A DNA stretch of 64,000 nucleotides from Azolla caroliniana (lineage: Eukaryota > Polypodiophyta). Shown one piece after another: positions 51,236-61,200 of the stretch. The stretch covers positions 19,592,001 to 19,656,000 of the forward strand of contig JBHGNT010000005.1 of assembly GCA_043228905.1 (NCBI GenBank), given 5' to 3'. The translations under genes and the position numbers were made by a program. The notes beneath the pieces were generated by a model, which worked only from the letters and a program-made list of their open reading frames with translations, was not told the DNA's origin and ran no database searches. Within the stretch, counting starts at the first letter, position 1. The number at the start of each line of letters is the position of its first letter.

Positions 51236-51730
51236 GTTGTCCCTATTCGTGTTTTTCTTGATCAATGATGTGTTTTGACTTGTAGAACTCTTTTTAATGA
51301 GGAAGACGTGGTTGAAACTTATATTATTAAGCGGTGCAAGAACCTTACTTTTAGTCCCATTGTCATCCATGCAAAATTGTTTGAAATCGTACACTTCGTT
51401 CAAATGTTGGCTTTGGAGTATAAGCTTCTACAATCAACTTTGATAGCGCCAGGAGAGTAGAAGCATCACATCTAGCTAATTTCTTTGAGAACCTACTATT
51501 AAACATTTGATCTATGTGATTATGGGTATGGCCAACTAATAAGAAGTTCACCCTAATCTTCTTAAATATGCCCTTCTCTATGAGCATGCTTAAATAACCG
51601 AAAATAGTCGAGTTTTTGTTTTCTCTAGCCGTGTTGTCCAGTTGCACATATAGAATTGGTGGGAGGATACCTTGCCAAGTCTGTAACACTCTTTGTATGA
51701 CTATCATTGTAAGGTTAGGATCATTGTGGA
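51215..51730 (-). pseudogene. DUF7869-like protein, second copy, partial
   Basis: Minus-strand frames correspond to copy 1 at 34197-34612 and into 39650: NDPNLTMIVIQRVLQTWQGIL, YVQLDNTARENKN, FGYLSMLIEKGIFKKI, FLLVGHTHNHIDQMF, then a frame break, NEVYDFKQFC and NNISFNHVFLIK. It shows the uninterrupted protein order across the spot where Copia-5 entered copy 1. It is cut at 51730 by an LTR-like sequence, close to where Copia-4 cut copy 1, and decays below 51230. Confidence 0.65.
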
Positions 51731-52012
51731 TTGTAAAGAATCGAGATAAATTTAGTCCAGTGGAAGATGACTATGTGTGTTTGTGTGTGCATGTAAGACA
51801 TGTAGAGAGAGAAAGAAAGAAAGATATATTAACGTCTTCTAAGGCCAAAATTGGCCCATCACAGTTGGTTTACAACAAAAATGGGTATTTATCCAATCAT
51901 CAAAACTAAAATAAAAGTAAAGTAAAAATAGCTTAAGCTAAAAGAGTTCTAGTAGTGTACAAAACATGGTATACTTGATAAAAAAAGAAGTGACTTTGCA
52001 CTAAGCCTAATT
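51731..52012 (-). repeat. Diverged LTR fragment of the Copia-5/Copia-6 group
   Basis: Begins TGTAAAGAATCGAGATAAATTTAGT, close to the Copia-6 5' LTR end at 59523. It continues with the same CATGTAAGACATG-type and GA-rich text, then the similarity fades after about 51850. No internal region or partner is evident. The right border is uncertain. Confidence 0.5.
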
Positions 52013-52267
52013 TCATCTCCACCCAAGCCTCTCGAAAAGAAGTAGGAGGTCAAAGGGTTTTGGTGTGCATGTGACCCGTGGTCCTAGTGTATAGAGTGCC
52101 CAAGCCATGGCTTCTAGGCGGTGTAGCTCACGTTCCCTTATTTTCTTTATTGCTTCTACATCATGTCGAGTTGCTTTGAAACCCGGCATCCGAGGGCGTT
52201 TGGTTCTTCTTTGATTTTCTGCTTCATCAAGGAAAAGCCCGAGTGGTACAGGTGTGTCGACATTCAT
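52013..52267 (-). CDS. Unrecognised 84-codon ORF
   Basis: MNVDTPVPLGLFLDEAENQR, a basic NQRRTKRPRMP patch that could be a nuclear signal, then a helix-like ERELHRLEAMAWALYTLG. No stop within. It lies between an LTR fragment and the LINE, and no homologue comes to mind. It could be a host exon, a LINE 3' segment or chance; composition is plausible for a real protein. Confidence 0.3.
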   Translation of the reverse strand: MNVDTPVPLGLFLDEAENQRRTKRPRMPGFKATRHDVEAIKKIRERELHRLEAMAWALYTLGPRVTCTPKPFDLLLLFERLGWR

Positions 52268-52373
52268 TGTCTCCCCTGTTCCTGAAAAACTTCATTTGTT
52301 ACATGTTGGTAAACATTAGCAACATTTTGTAACTTATTCTCTCTGTGTTGTTTCAATTCTAAGTGTGTGAGAG

Positions 52374-52397
52374 AGATAGATAGATAGATAGATAGAT
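52374..52397. repeat. GATA microsatellite
   Basis: Six GATA units. It lies about 60 bp beyond the LINE reading frame's end and could be the LINE tail, since some plant non-LTR elements end in short tandem repeats. Confidence 0.8.
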
Positions 52398-52452
52398 TAT
52401 ATTATCGTCTTCGGAGATCAAATATGACCTATGAGACCAAAAATATTACATT

Positions 52453-54309
52453 TCACGTGATACGTGTGAAAGTGAGTAGTGACTCTCGATGTTCAAGAAC
52501 TTTACCAATGAATGTTGCAATCGAGAGTGCACATTGTGGTTGTGAGAGGAATTCATGCAAAGATTGGGCTCGATCGAAGAGATGTGGAAAGCATGGTCGA
52601 ATATGATCAAAGGCAGAGCATTGTATCAAAGTGTGATACTCAGACTCGCGAACTTGTTTAGGGCAAAGTGTGCATAGCCGACCACTCTCATCACTTGTAC
52701 CCCAACGCCCTGTTTCACATCGCAATGCATGTGAGCTAAGTCGCATGGAAGCAATGGTTCGAATGGCAGATAACGGTATGGGCTCTAACATGTATGGATG
52801 TGTACGATTTCCCCGTTCCGCAAAGAATATGGTTTTGTAGTTAGGTGCAACATGTGTAGTATAATGTGTGAAGCGTGAGCCTCCACATTTGTCCCATGTC
52901 ATGATACATTGGCGTTGCAAAAATGCCTCATTTACAGAGGAATCTAATGATGCATCATGAAGCAAGTGTCTCGCATCCCATCTACCAAACCATTTTTCTA
53001 TATCTTGCATCCAACCGGAACACAAAATTTTGCTTTTATGCGTCTTTTGGATCTTTTTGCTTGCTTCCCACGCAATTCTAGGAAGTCGATGTGAGGGACT
53101 TTTTTGAACCTTAAGCATGTATTCAACAACCCTTTCCATGGCCATGATCTCAATGGGAAGCGATCCCGTCTCAAGGAGGAGGAGGGTGTAGGGCGTTTGT
53201 TTCTTAACTTGTAGAAACTTGGTAAGAAAATGCTTTTGGACATTTTCAAACTCTTTCCACATAGACTTAGGGATGCTACCACCCCATACTTCCACCCCAT
53301 AGAGAAGAACTGGTGTCACCAAAGTGTCAAAAAGATATTTCTTGAGGACCCAACACTTAATATCTCCAAGATTGCATGTGTTCTCAAATGCATAGTATGC
53401 TCGTTTGCCCGCCTCTAAGCGGCGTGTAGCACATTCATTCCATCTATGATTTGAAGGAACTTCAAGGCCAAGATATTTGAAGCTTTCCACACATTCAAGT
53501 GGCTCATTGTTGTACATAATGCATGGTTTATCTCTTTTTTGGCTCTTCACAAGCATAATCTTTGTTTTAGAGCTATTGACACTTAATTTAGTATGCATGC
53601 AAAATTTTTCCAATGCCTTCATAAGCTTTTGTGCATCTCCTAAAGTATTTGCAAAAAGCACTACGTCATCTGCATATAGCAAAAGCATAATCACAACATT
53701 CCCAATGGCAACTTCTTCAACACATTCTTCCTTTGCAAACTTGGTAACCATTTCTTCCAATTCATCAATGCATAGACCAAATAGTGTTGGTGAGAGTGGG
53801 CATCCTTGCTTAACACCAATAGTGCTTTTGAAAAAATCTGAAAGTTTATCTTTCATGCGCACACAACATATAACCTTCTCATAAATTCGGGAAATTGCAA
53901 GCATATATTCACTTGGCACCTCAAGTTCTTCCATTCGCCTCCAAAGATGCTCACGAGGTACCATATCAAAAGCTTTCTTGAAGTCTACAAAGAAACAATA
54001 TAAACCTTTACCTCTAAGGCGACTTTCCTCCATTAATACTCGAAGGGTGATAAGGTGATCAATGGTGCTATGGTGTTTCCGAAAGCCAGCTTGTCCATAA
54101 GCTCTCTTACCACTTTTTTCAGCCCATACACTTATCTTTGATTCCATTATACATCCAAATAGTTTTGCCATTAATGAGCCAACCATGATGGTTCGATAGT
54201 TGTTTACATGATTTATATCTCCACCTTTATGTAAAGGTTTGATCCAATTTGTAGTCCAATCGTACGGCATACCATGTTGCAATGCATCATTAAACATATC
54301 GCTTATCCA
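52453..54309 (-). CDS. LINE reverse transcriptase (non-LTR), 5'-truncated
   Basis: 614 codons from the first ATG (54297) with no stop; the frame is open to 54309, where Copia-6 LTR sequence begins. RT motifs: NYRTIMVGSLMAKLF (31-47), YGQAGFRKHHSTIDHL (67-82), CFFVDFKKAFDMV (101-113, catalytic Asp105), GVKQGCPLSPTLFGLCIDEL (161-180), LLYADD (206-211) and FKYLGLEV. The C-terminus has a C..C......H....C finger (CTLCPKQVRESEYHTLIQC) typical of LINE ORF2. The endonuclease half is missing. All RT residues look functional, so the copy is young or well conserved. Confidence 0.92.
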   Translation of the reverse strand, partial: WISDMFNDALQHGMPYDWTTNWIKPLHKGGDINHVNNYRTIMVGSLMAKLFGCIMESKISVWAEKSGKRAYGQAGFRKHHSTIDHLITLRVLMEESRLRGKGLYCFFVDFKKAFDMVPREHLWRRMEELEVPSEYMLAISRIYEKVICCVRMKDKLSDFFKSTIGVKQGCPLSPTLFGLCIDELEEMVTKFAKEECVEEVAIGNVVIMLLLYADDVVLFANTLGDAQKLMKALEKFCMHTKLSVNSSKTKIMLVKSQKRDKPCIMYNNEPLECVESFKYLGLEVPSNHRWNECATRRLEAGKRAYYAFENTCNLGDIKCWVLKKYLFDTLVTPVLLYGVEVWGGSIPKSMWKEFENVQKHFLTKFLQVKKQTPYTLLLLETGSLPIEIMAMERVVEYMLKVQKSPSHRLPRIAWEASKKIQKTHKSKILCSGWMQDIEKWFGRWDARHLLHDASLDSSVNEAFLQRQCIMTWDKCGGSRFTHYTTHVAPNYKTIFFAERGNRTHPYMLEPIPLSAIRTIASMRLSSHALRCETGRWGTSDESGRLCTLCPKQVRESEYHTLIQCSAFDHIRPCFPHLFDRAQSLHEFLSQPQCALSIATFIGKVLEHRESLLTFTRIT

Positions 54310-54513
54310 GAGAGAGAGAGAGAAAGAGATAGAGAGAGAGATCGAACAAGAAACTGTATACTACTTCCAACAACAACTAAGTTACAAAGAGTTGGTTTAA
54401 ATACCAACTAGGCTAGGGCAAGTGCCCTTTCAACTATTTACAAAAATAGCCTGGTGTGTCCATGAGCTAGTGTGAAACCTATCTCTATGGAAAGTTGAGT
54501 TCGACTCGCAACA
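54310..54513 (-). repeat. Copia-6 3' LTR, partial
   Basis: Starts within a GA microsatellite (54311-54343) and ends CTCGCAACA at 54513, followed by CGCCCCATCGAACACAAC, the polypurine tract in reverse. The end that should read TGTAAAGAATCG is missing. Confidence 0.8.
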
Positions 54514-54900
54514 CGCCCCATCGAACACAACTTCCATCTGTCGAAAAGTAGTTTTGGTTAGGTCTCCGGAGTACTTTGATTCGAATGAATCGGCTTCTAG
54601 CTTTCATAATCCTACTCATCTGAACACTTGCTTCATGCTCCTTGTTTGGCTCGATTGCTGCCATTGTATGTCGAATCATCTAGTTATCTTCGATGAACAG
54701 ATTGGCTACTTTCGTGTTGGCTGCTTATCGGCTGCTTCCGTGTCGCCTGTTGTACTCCCCCTCAAGCTCGGCAATGTGGATATTGTTAGACCAAGCTTGT
54801 CAATGCCTAAGGCCTTTGTAAAGATATCAACAACTTGAAGGTGCGTACTGATGTGTTGTAGATCGATTTCACCGGCTTGAACGCGCTCGCGAATGAAGTG

Positions 54901-55329
54901 TCAGTGCACTTCGATGTGTTTAGTTCCTGTGTGAAATACAAGGTTGCGAGCCAAGGAGATATTGCTCATGTTGGCGTAGTATAAGCAAATCGGATCTTTG
55001 ATGGGTATGCCTAGATCCTTTAGTACGCGTTTTAGCCATACGACTTCACATGCAGTGACTGTCGCATCCCTGTATTCAGCCTTCGTGCTTGCCAGTGCAA
55101 CTGTTGGTTGCTTCTTGCTGCTCCACGAGATTGCTCTTCTGCCGAGGGAGAAGACAAATCCGGATGTCAATCGTCTATTGTCCTTATATCCGGCCCAGTG
55201 CGCGTCTATGTACCCTTCGAGCCAAATAAACGTATTCAACTTGTACATAATGTTGTAATCCATCATACTATTGACATACCAAAGTATCCTTTTAGCGCAA
55301 TCGAAATGGAGATTTCGTGGGTTCTGCAT
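54901..55329 (-). pseudogene. Copia-6 RNase H
   Basis: 142 codons: CAKRILWYVNSMMDYNI, GYIDAHWAGYKDNRRLTSGFVFSLG, AISWSSKKQPTVALASTKAEY (Lys for Glu in the usual STEAEY), ACEVVWLKRVLKDLGIP. It ends KHIEVH. First catalytic Asp is present; the Glu change would reduce activity. Confidence 0.88.
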
Positions 55330-55454
55330 GAATTGGTTAAGTAGGCCGACAGAATGGCTGAGGTCAGGTCATGTGATGGTTAGGTAGATGAGGTTGCTAA
55401 TTAGTTGGCTTGCACTCGGCTTTGCCGGAATCGACATCGAACTTGAGATTATGG

Positions 55455-56302
55455 TCAAGAGGAGTAGACACAGGTTTGCACTTGGTCATTCCGAACTTGT
55501 AGAGTAAGTTGAGAACATTGAGAGATTAGGAACTCGATTGGTGTCTGAATTACTTTGATGCCACGGAAGTAATGGAGTTCCTGCATATCTTTCATTTCAA
55601 ATCTGCTGGATAGGAGTGATTTCACTGTATTGACTTTGGCTAGATTTAGTCCTTCGATGACCAAATTATCCACTTATAGGATGATGACAATCAGGTTGTT
55701 CGACTTGTTTCGGATGTACAAGGAGTTGTTCGATTTCGACATTCGAAATCCGATTTGGTGAAGATATTGCATGATCTTTGAATGCCAAGCACGCGGTGCT
55801 TGCTTAAGACTGTAGATCGGCTTCTTGAGTCGGCACACAACTTTTGGATGAGTACGCGATTCAAAGTCGGGTGGTTGTACCATGTACACCTCCTCTTCCA
55901 ATTCGCCTTGAAGAAAGGCGTTCTTGACATCCATCTGGTGGAGGTGCCACCCTTTCGCTATTGCGAGTGTGATCACGGTCCTCACCGTTGTCATCTTTGC
56001 CACCAAGGCAAAGGTCTCTTCGTAGTTGACTCCATGTTTTTGTCCGTATCCCTTCGCTACGAGTCGTGCTTTGAAGCGATTTACGGAGTCGTCGACATTG
56101 TGTTTCACTTTGTAAATCCATCTGCATCCAATACTTTCTTGTGCGGAGACTGAGGAACGAGATCCCATGTCTCATTTTTGCATAAGGCTTGCATTTCTTC
56201 ATTCATTGCGTCCACCCATTTGGTGTCCTTCGTGGCTTCGGAAAACGTTTTCGGCTCCTGTAGTGTCGCTACCTTCATCATAAAGGCGTAATGGTACGCC
56301 AT
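55455..56302 (-). pseudogene. Copia-6 reverse transcriptase
   Basis: [120 protein letters not shown]. At the active site the text reads IIIL-stop-VDNLVIEG, so YVDD is lost. It ends with MKDMQELHYFRGIKVIQTP. Confidence 0.9.
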
Positions 56303-56709
56303 ATAATCGTTGTAGCCAAATCAGCTTACGGGGTTCTTTTCATGGGTGGATCGGCAGAGTTTTTCGTTTGCAGCCGCAATGGCTTTCTTCGCTCCATTTG
56401 TCTGGATGTTGGGGCCTTCGAACTCACTGTGAATTAACTCATTGTCCATCAAGTCTTCATATTCTGGCATTTTCGCCTTCCATTTGTCCAACTTCGGATT
56501 CGGCCGAGATGTGCTTTGATCGCTTAAAGCTCTTGAGGCCCATTAAGCCTTGTCGTAATCGGGCTTCCTTCGAACATGTGCATGAGCCAATCTTCGTCTT
56601 CTACCTCTATTTCGGATTCCGGATCGAGCGTAATTAGAGTCGAAGTTGTCTTTGGTACGTACGAGGATGCGAACTCGTCGAAAACAATGTCTCAACTTAC
56701 TCGAACTTT

Positions 56710-57504
56710 TCAAGTTGAGGGGTTATAGCACTTGTACCCCTTTTGCTCCAGTGAGTATCTAACGAGGATACATTTCTCCGACTTCGGGTCGGACTTTTGT
56801 CGCATATCATCGGGAATATGCACATCGGCGATCGAGCCGAAAATACGCACATGTGATAACTCATGCTTCCTTCCAAAAAACATCTCATACGCGGTTACGT
56901 TGTGTACCCTTGAGGTTGTACACTTGTTCATGAGGTATACGGCTGTGTTAGCCGCTTCTGCCCAGTATGATTTTGGCAGGTTCTTCTTGTTCATCAGCGC
57001 CCGTGAAACCTCTACTATGTGCCGATTTTTTCGCTCAACGACATCGTTTAGCTGAGGTGTGTGCCGGCATGCAAATTCTCGTTGAATTCCTTCCTTTCGG
57101 AGATACATCATAAATTCATCTAAGAAGTATTCTTTGACTCCATCTGATCGAAGACATCGTATGTGCCGTCCCGTAGCCTTTTCGACTTCGTTTTTGAAGC
57201 TTTGGAAGTGGCCGAACACTTTGCTCTTGTGTTTCATCGGGTAGATCCAGTGTGTGCTTGGAGAAGTCGTCGATGAACATGAAATAATATCAGCATCTGC
57301 CGAATGTGACTATCTGTGCCGGAACCCATACATCTGAATGTACAACATCCAGGATCCCTTTGCTCACATTCCGCTCTTTTGGAAATAGATGTCGGCGTTG
57401 TTTTCCGAATTGGCACGCCTCGCATACGCCCGCAATCTCCTTCTTGGTAAAGTTCAGGAGTCCAATTACAACTCCTTTTGATTGCATATTCTGGTGGTTG
57501 ATGT
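56710..57504 (-). pseudogene. Copia-6 integrase
   Basis: 175 open codons (56710-57237) from KSKVFGHFQSFKNEVEKATG through LRSDGVKEYFLDEF (second Asp kept), RHTPQLNDVVERKNRHIVE (catalytic Glu region), SYWAEAANTAVYLMNKCTTSRVHNVT and LSHVRIFGSIADVHI. The upstream 57290-57487 part is the zinc region (CEACQFGKQRRHLFPKE) and the core start (DVVHSDVWVPAQIVTFGRC, broken). It is cut at 57504 by the solo LTR. Confidence 0.9.
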
Positions 57505-58040
57505 TGTTGGGAATTTGGTCCCTCCGAATGGGATCCGGAGGACCCGGATCGGACGAGCCGGATGAAGGAACCGGATCGGGAAGGGTTCCGGATGAGACCC
57601 AGAAACCGAATCGAGTGAATCCAGATGGATCCGGTGCAAATTGGATCCAAGGAAATATGTGTAAATATGTTTCATGGTGAGCCCATCGAGGCTATATTTG
57701 TAAATAGACCTAAAGTCATATAAGGATAAATATGACTTAGGGCAATCACTTTATTGTTGAGTTGATCTTGTTGTTGTATATTGTTAGAGAGACAAAGAGA
57801 GATACATAACTCATTTTCTATTGTAACGGCCGGTTTGCTGAAGACATAGAGCTCGAGGTCGTTGCCTGTGAGTCTCACATTGTATTCCTCCCCTCATAGT
57901 GATAGTTGGAGTCTGTGGGCTCCCTTGGTTTTTCCCATTTAGGGGTTTCCATGTTAACATCCTATGTCATCTCTGTTTTAGTTTGTTCTCTTCTATTCCT
58001 TGTTGAAGACTCGGTTGTGGCCGAGCTTCATTTCCGCACA
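57505..58040 (+). repeat. Solo LTR of the Copia-4 family inside Copia-6, TSD GATGT
   Basis: 536 bp, TGTTGGGAATTTGG to CATTTCCGCACA, the third LTR lineage member. GATGT duplications are exact at 57500-57504 and 58041-58045. It shares the 'gaggtcgttgcct' and 'gtgggctccc..ttggtttttccca' blocks with 6139-6554. Confidence 0.93.
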
Positions 58041-58358
58041 GATGTGGCCAATTCTCTTGTGCCACAATTTCAAGTCAGTTTCAACTTTGATGGCATTAGC
58101 AAACATAGCGGACTTCACCTCGCTCGACTCGAGCATAAACATTCGGCCTTCTTGACGGCCGTGAGCTACGACTCGATCGTCTTTTTCAATGACGCATCCG
58201 TCAATGTTGAATCGTACTTGCATGCCTTGTTCGACAATCTGGACAACTGAGACCAAGTTTTTCGTGATGGTTGGGACATGCAGGATGTTTTTGAGGTAGG
58301 TTTGTATGCCATCCTTTCCAAATGGGACGTTCCCGATATGCCATATTGAATGAGTCAT
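58041..58358 (-). pseudogene. Copia-6 GAG-pre-integrase domain
   Basis: HIGNVPFGKDGIQTYLKNILHVPTITKNLVSVVQIVEQGMQVRF (protease end) and VETDLKLWHKRIGHICAE (GAG-pre-integrase). The last residues before 58041 run straight into the solo LTR, and resume on the other side at 57504. Confidence 0.88.
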
Positions 58359-58819
58359 GTCATTGCTTGTTTTGACATATCCGGGTCATTGGGGCTTTCG
58401 TGATTCTCGGAACCAATCTTCATGAGATGTCATATGGTGCTTGTTTCACCTTGTGTCGCCATTGAGTGCGCTTTGTGCCTCATCAGGAACATTCCTCTAC
58501 GATCATTGTAGTCAGAATTGGATGCGTAATTCCTGAGTTGTCGGCTGGTCGAACCTGAGTCTCGCTTCTTCTTTCGGCACTCGTCTTTGTAATGGCCAAG
58601 TTTTCCGCAGTATCCGCATTCGATTGGGCTGTTACGATTGATTAGTCTGGCAGGATGGCTCCCCCTTCTTCCAGACGCTCCGCCTCATGTGTTTGACGCG
58701 TCTTCTCGGTAGTAGAAGTTCGGTTCATGGGCTAGCTCTTTGTTGTGTCGGTCTCTTCCGAATCGGCCTCTATTTCCTCGACCTTGTCCTCTTCCTCCAT
58801 CGAGGTTCTAATAGAGCAT
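58359..58819 (-). pseudogene. Copia-6 gag zinc knuckle and protease region
   Basis: No long frame survives. On the minus strand CGYCGKLGHYKDEC-like text lies near 58590-58625, RQLRNYASNSDYND near 58500-58545, and the protease DSG region is deleted near 58440. Confidence 0.7.
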
Positions 58820-59475
58820 CTAACCATCATGTGAGTAGTTCCTTTGTCGAAGATGATTTTCTTCGACCAATAGTATCGACTGGAGATCGAAGGAGGGAGG
58901 ATTCTGTCTCACGAGAACGGTCGACCTTATTGCACTGAATCGAGGTGCCAAGCCTCCGAGGTATATTTGCGCCATTTCTTCATCGTTGATGAGGGCATTA
59001 ATTGACTTGAGGGCATCGCACAACTCCTTGATCTTCAAGATGTAGGTGTCGATTGACATGTCCCTTTGTTGAATACTATTTAGCTCTTGTCGAGGTTGGA
59101 GCTTACGTGCAGCTGTGTTAGCTGCGAAAATCTTCTTGAGATTGCCCCATGCCTCTTCAGCGTTTTCGACTCTCGAATGTAGCCGAGCATGTGATCATGA
59201 ACGCATGATGCAAGGTAGTACAACACACGGCTCGCAGCCTGCTCCCAAATTGGGTAGTTGGCATGTGTTGGGTTGGGTTGTGTTTCGTGGGCACCTTCAA
59301 TATAGCTCCAGTAGCCTTGTCCGACAAGGTATTGATGCATCTTGTACTCCCAAGATGCGAAGTTTGTTCGATCTAGCTTCTCTGTAGGAAGATCGCTTCC
59401 CATCTGAGTGTTCATTATTTCGATTTCTCCTCTGTTGCTTGAACTGGTTTTGATGATCGTCGGTGTTGTGATCAC
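58820..59475 (-). pseudogene. Copia-6 gag
   Basis: The likely start is MNTQMGSDLPTEKLDRTNFA (ATG about 59415), as in Copia-1. YKMHQYLVGQGYWSYIEGA and WEQAASRVLYYLASCVHDHML follow. A frameshift near 59165 breaks AKTPKEAWGNLKKIF. The C-terminal part resumes at 59059 (YILKIKELCDALKSINAL, YLGGLAPRFSAIRSTVLVRQNPPS). Confidence 0.87.
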
Positions 59476-59522
59476 AACACAGTTGAGCGAGTTTTATCAG
59501 ATAACCACACACTCTGATGACA

Positions 59523-59664
59523 TGTAAAGAATCGAGAGAGATTTAGTGCAGCAAAAAATGACTATGTGTGTGTGTTGTGTGTGTGCACGTAAGACACGCA
59601 TAGAGAGAGAGAGAGAACAAGAAACTGTATACTACTTCCAACAACTCCACAACTAGTTGGAATT
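59523..59664 (-). repeat. Copia-6 5' LTR, partial
   Basis: TGTAAAGAATCGAGAG onward, with a degenerate primer site beside it (CTCTGATGACA for CTCTGATACCA on the plus strand). It stops at about 59664, where Gypsy-4 RT sequence begins. Confidence 0.75.
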
Positions 59665-60694
59665 TATCATACCCAGAGTATAGATCACCAAATAAATAAA
59701 CAGACCTTCCAGCAAAGGCCTTGGCGAGTTCGTCAAAGCTCGGTCCAACCCCTTCATTTCAAATTGTCACTTGATTAACAGATTGTAGGTCCTGGATGAA
59801 GCGTTAGGTGCCGTTCTTCTTTGGCACAGTGAACCACTAATTCGAGTATGGGACACTTGATGGCTCGAGGATACCCATCTCGATCTTTTCCTTGAGTAGC
59901 TCAATCAACTTCGGGATGTGAGCTCTCGGAACTGGGATTGGCTAAATGTTTCACGGTACATGCGACACCATAAAGATCACCATTGGCTCCACGATCTTAC
60001 GGTTTACACACCCTATCTCACCCGACGAGAAGGCGAAAGCCCTTCCGTGGCTTTCACTCATCCTTCTAAATCTTTCCTCCTCCCTAGGCAATAGGAAGCC
60101 ACCCCCACCAATCCGGAGCTTCTGTCACGTCTCGTCGGTGAACCAGTGCCCTATGCCTCATGGGCCCTGCAAGCTAGGATCAGTCGCTACCCCCTTTATC
60201 TGATCCCAACTATCGTAAGGCAATGGGGCAGCGACAAGCTTCACCTTCTTGTCCACGGTCTTGTACTTTGTTTGCACCTTGACTGTCCTCGCTTCCTCAA
60301 TCAACTGCCCAAGCTCTTCGATGGTGGTGTACATGTCAACTGAGTTGACTAGAATTACCTTGTCTTCATTGAGGCCCGAAATGACTACCTTCTCCATCTC
60401 TATGAGAGTGTCGTCGAACGAGACCGCCTCCATGGCGGCGCTTATGGTGTCATCTTCCCCCAATAAATTACATTGTTTGAGATACCTTTCGTATCTCTTG
60501 GCCCTAGATTTATTTCTATCACTTAAACTAGTGATTTTACAAGCTCCATTTTCGGAGAACCAAAATTGTTTCCTATTACATTTAATAGTTTTACAAGGGT
60601 TTAGGGTCTTAGTTTGCCTCGGGCTATTGCGGTCCCACTCTTTAATAGCCCGCATAAAAAATCCTCTCGGCTCTCCCCTTTGAGGGAGGCTCAA
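59665..60694 (-). pseudogene. Gypsy-4 protease-RT linker and RT N-terminus
   Basis: The open part 60158-60694 covers RGFFMRAIKEWDRNSP, a basic NKSRAKRYERYLK, the SFDDTL, YKTVDKKVKLVAAPLP and DPSLQGP blocks. The rest (59665-60157) keeps IPKLIELLKEKIEMGILEPS-like, FTVPKKNGT and DLYSGYD text with stops. The frame is -1 relative to the protease. Confidence 0.85.
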
Positions 60695-61200
60695 TTGCGC
60701 TCATGGTTGGGCCTCACCGTAAGGAATTGGATTGAATGATTCCCATCTTGGCTCTTGACCCTCGCATATGCCAGCCCGTTGTCTAGCACCTTCGTCTCCA
60801 TGCGAGCCACCGTGATGTATGGTTCACCCAAGATGACCGGGTGCGAGGACGTCTCTTGAACAAAAAAATGTTGATCTATTTCTATGTCCCCCACATTCAC
60901 ACGTACATTCAGGCAAGCCCCGTATAGCTCCTCGGTTACTCGGGTCGCCGCTCTAATCTTCCACCCGTCCTTCGTGTTGATCGGCCACTTTCCCTTTTTA
61001 TAAAAGTTCATGGATATAAGGTTGATCTCAGAGCCATGGTCGATCAATGCTACAACCAGCTCTTTTACATCTCCGACCCGTATTGGTGTCTCCGTTGTCA
61101 CTCTTGCCCAATGCGGTCTCGTGTAGTGACTGTCCGCATAGTCTTCGTCTTCCTCGGGAACCTCAGTCGATAATGCATTTACAATCACGGGCTTTGCCAT
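60665..61200 (-). pseudogene. Gypsy-4 protease
   Basis: 169 codons. HYTRPHWARVTTETPIRVGDVKELVVALIDHGSEINLIS carries the DHG active-site variant. KDGWKIRAATRVTEELYGACLNVRV, EIDQHFFVQETSSHPVILGEPYI and RVKSQDGNHSIQFLTVRPNHERN follow. Here the EIDQHFF glutamine and later codons are intact, so this copy shows the sequence lost by stops in Gypsy-1 and -2. It ends in TGA near 60691, 24 bases before the slip-like GAGGATTTTTT. Confidence 0.9.

Larger units (their letters stand above)
54310..59664 (-). mobile_element. Copia-6, Ty1/copia element with both ends truncated
   Basis: Partial LTRs at 54310-54513 (3') and 59523-59664 (5') share the GAACAAGAAACTGTATACTACTTCC block. The interior on the minus strand is Gag, zinc knuckle, protease region, GAG-pre-integrase, integrase, RT, RNase H. 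The RT catalytic box is destroyed (stop-VDN for YVDD). A solo Copia-4-type LTR is inserted at 57505-58040. On the left it abuts the LINE and on the right Gypsy-4, both truncated there, so rearrangement rather than clean insertion shaped the ends. Confidence 0.9.
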
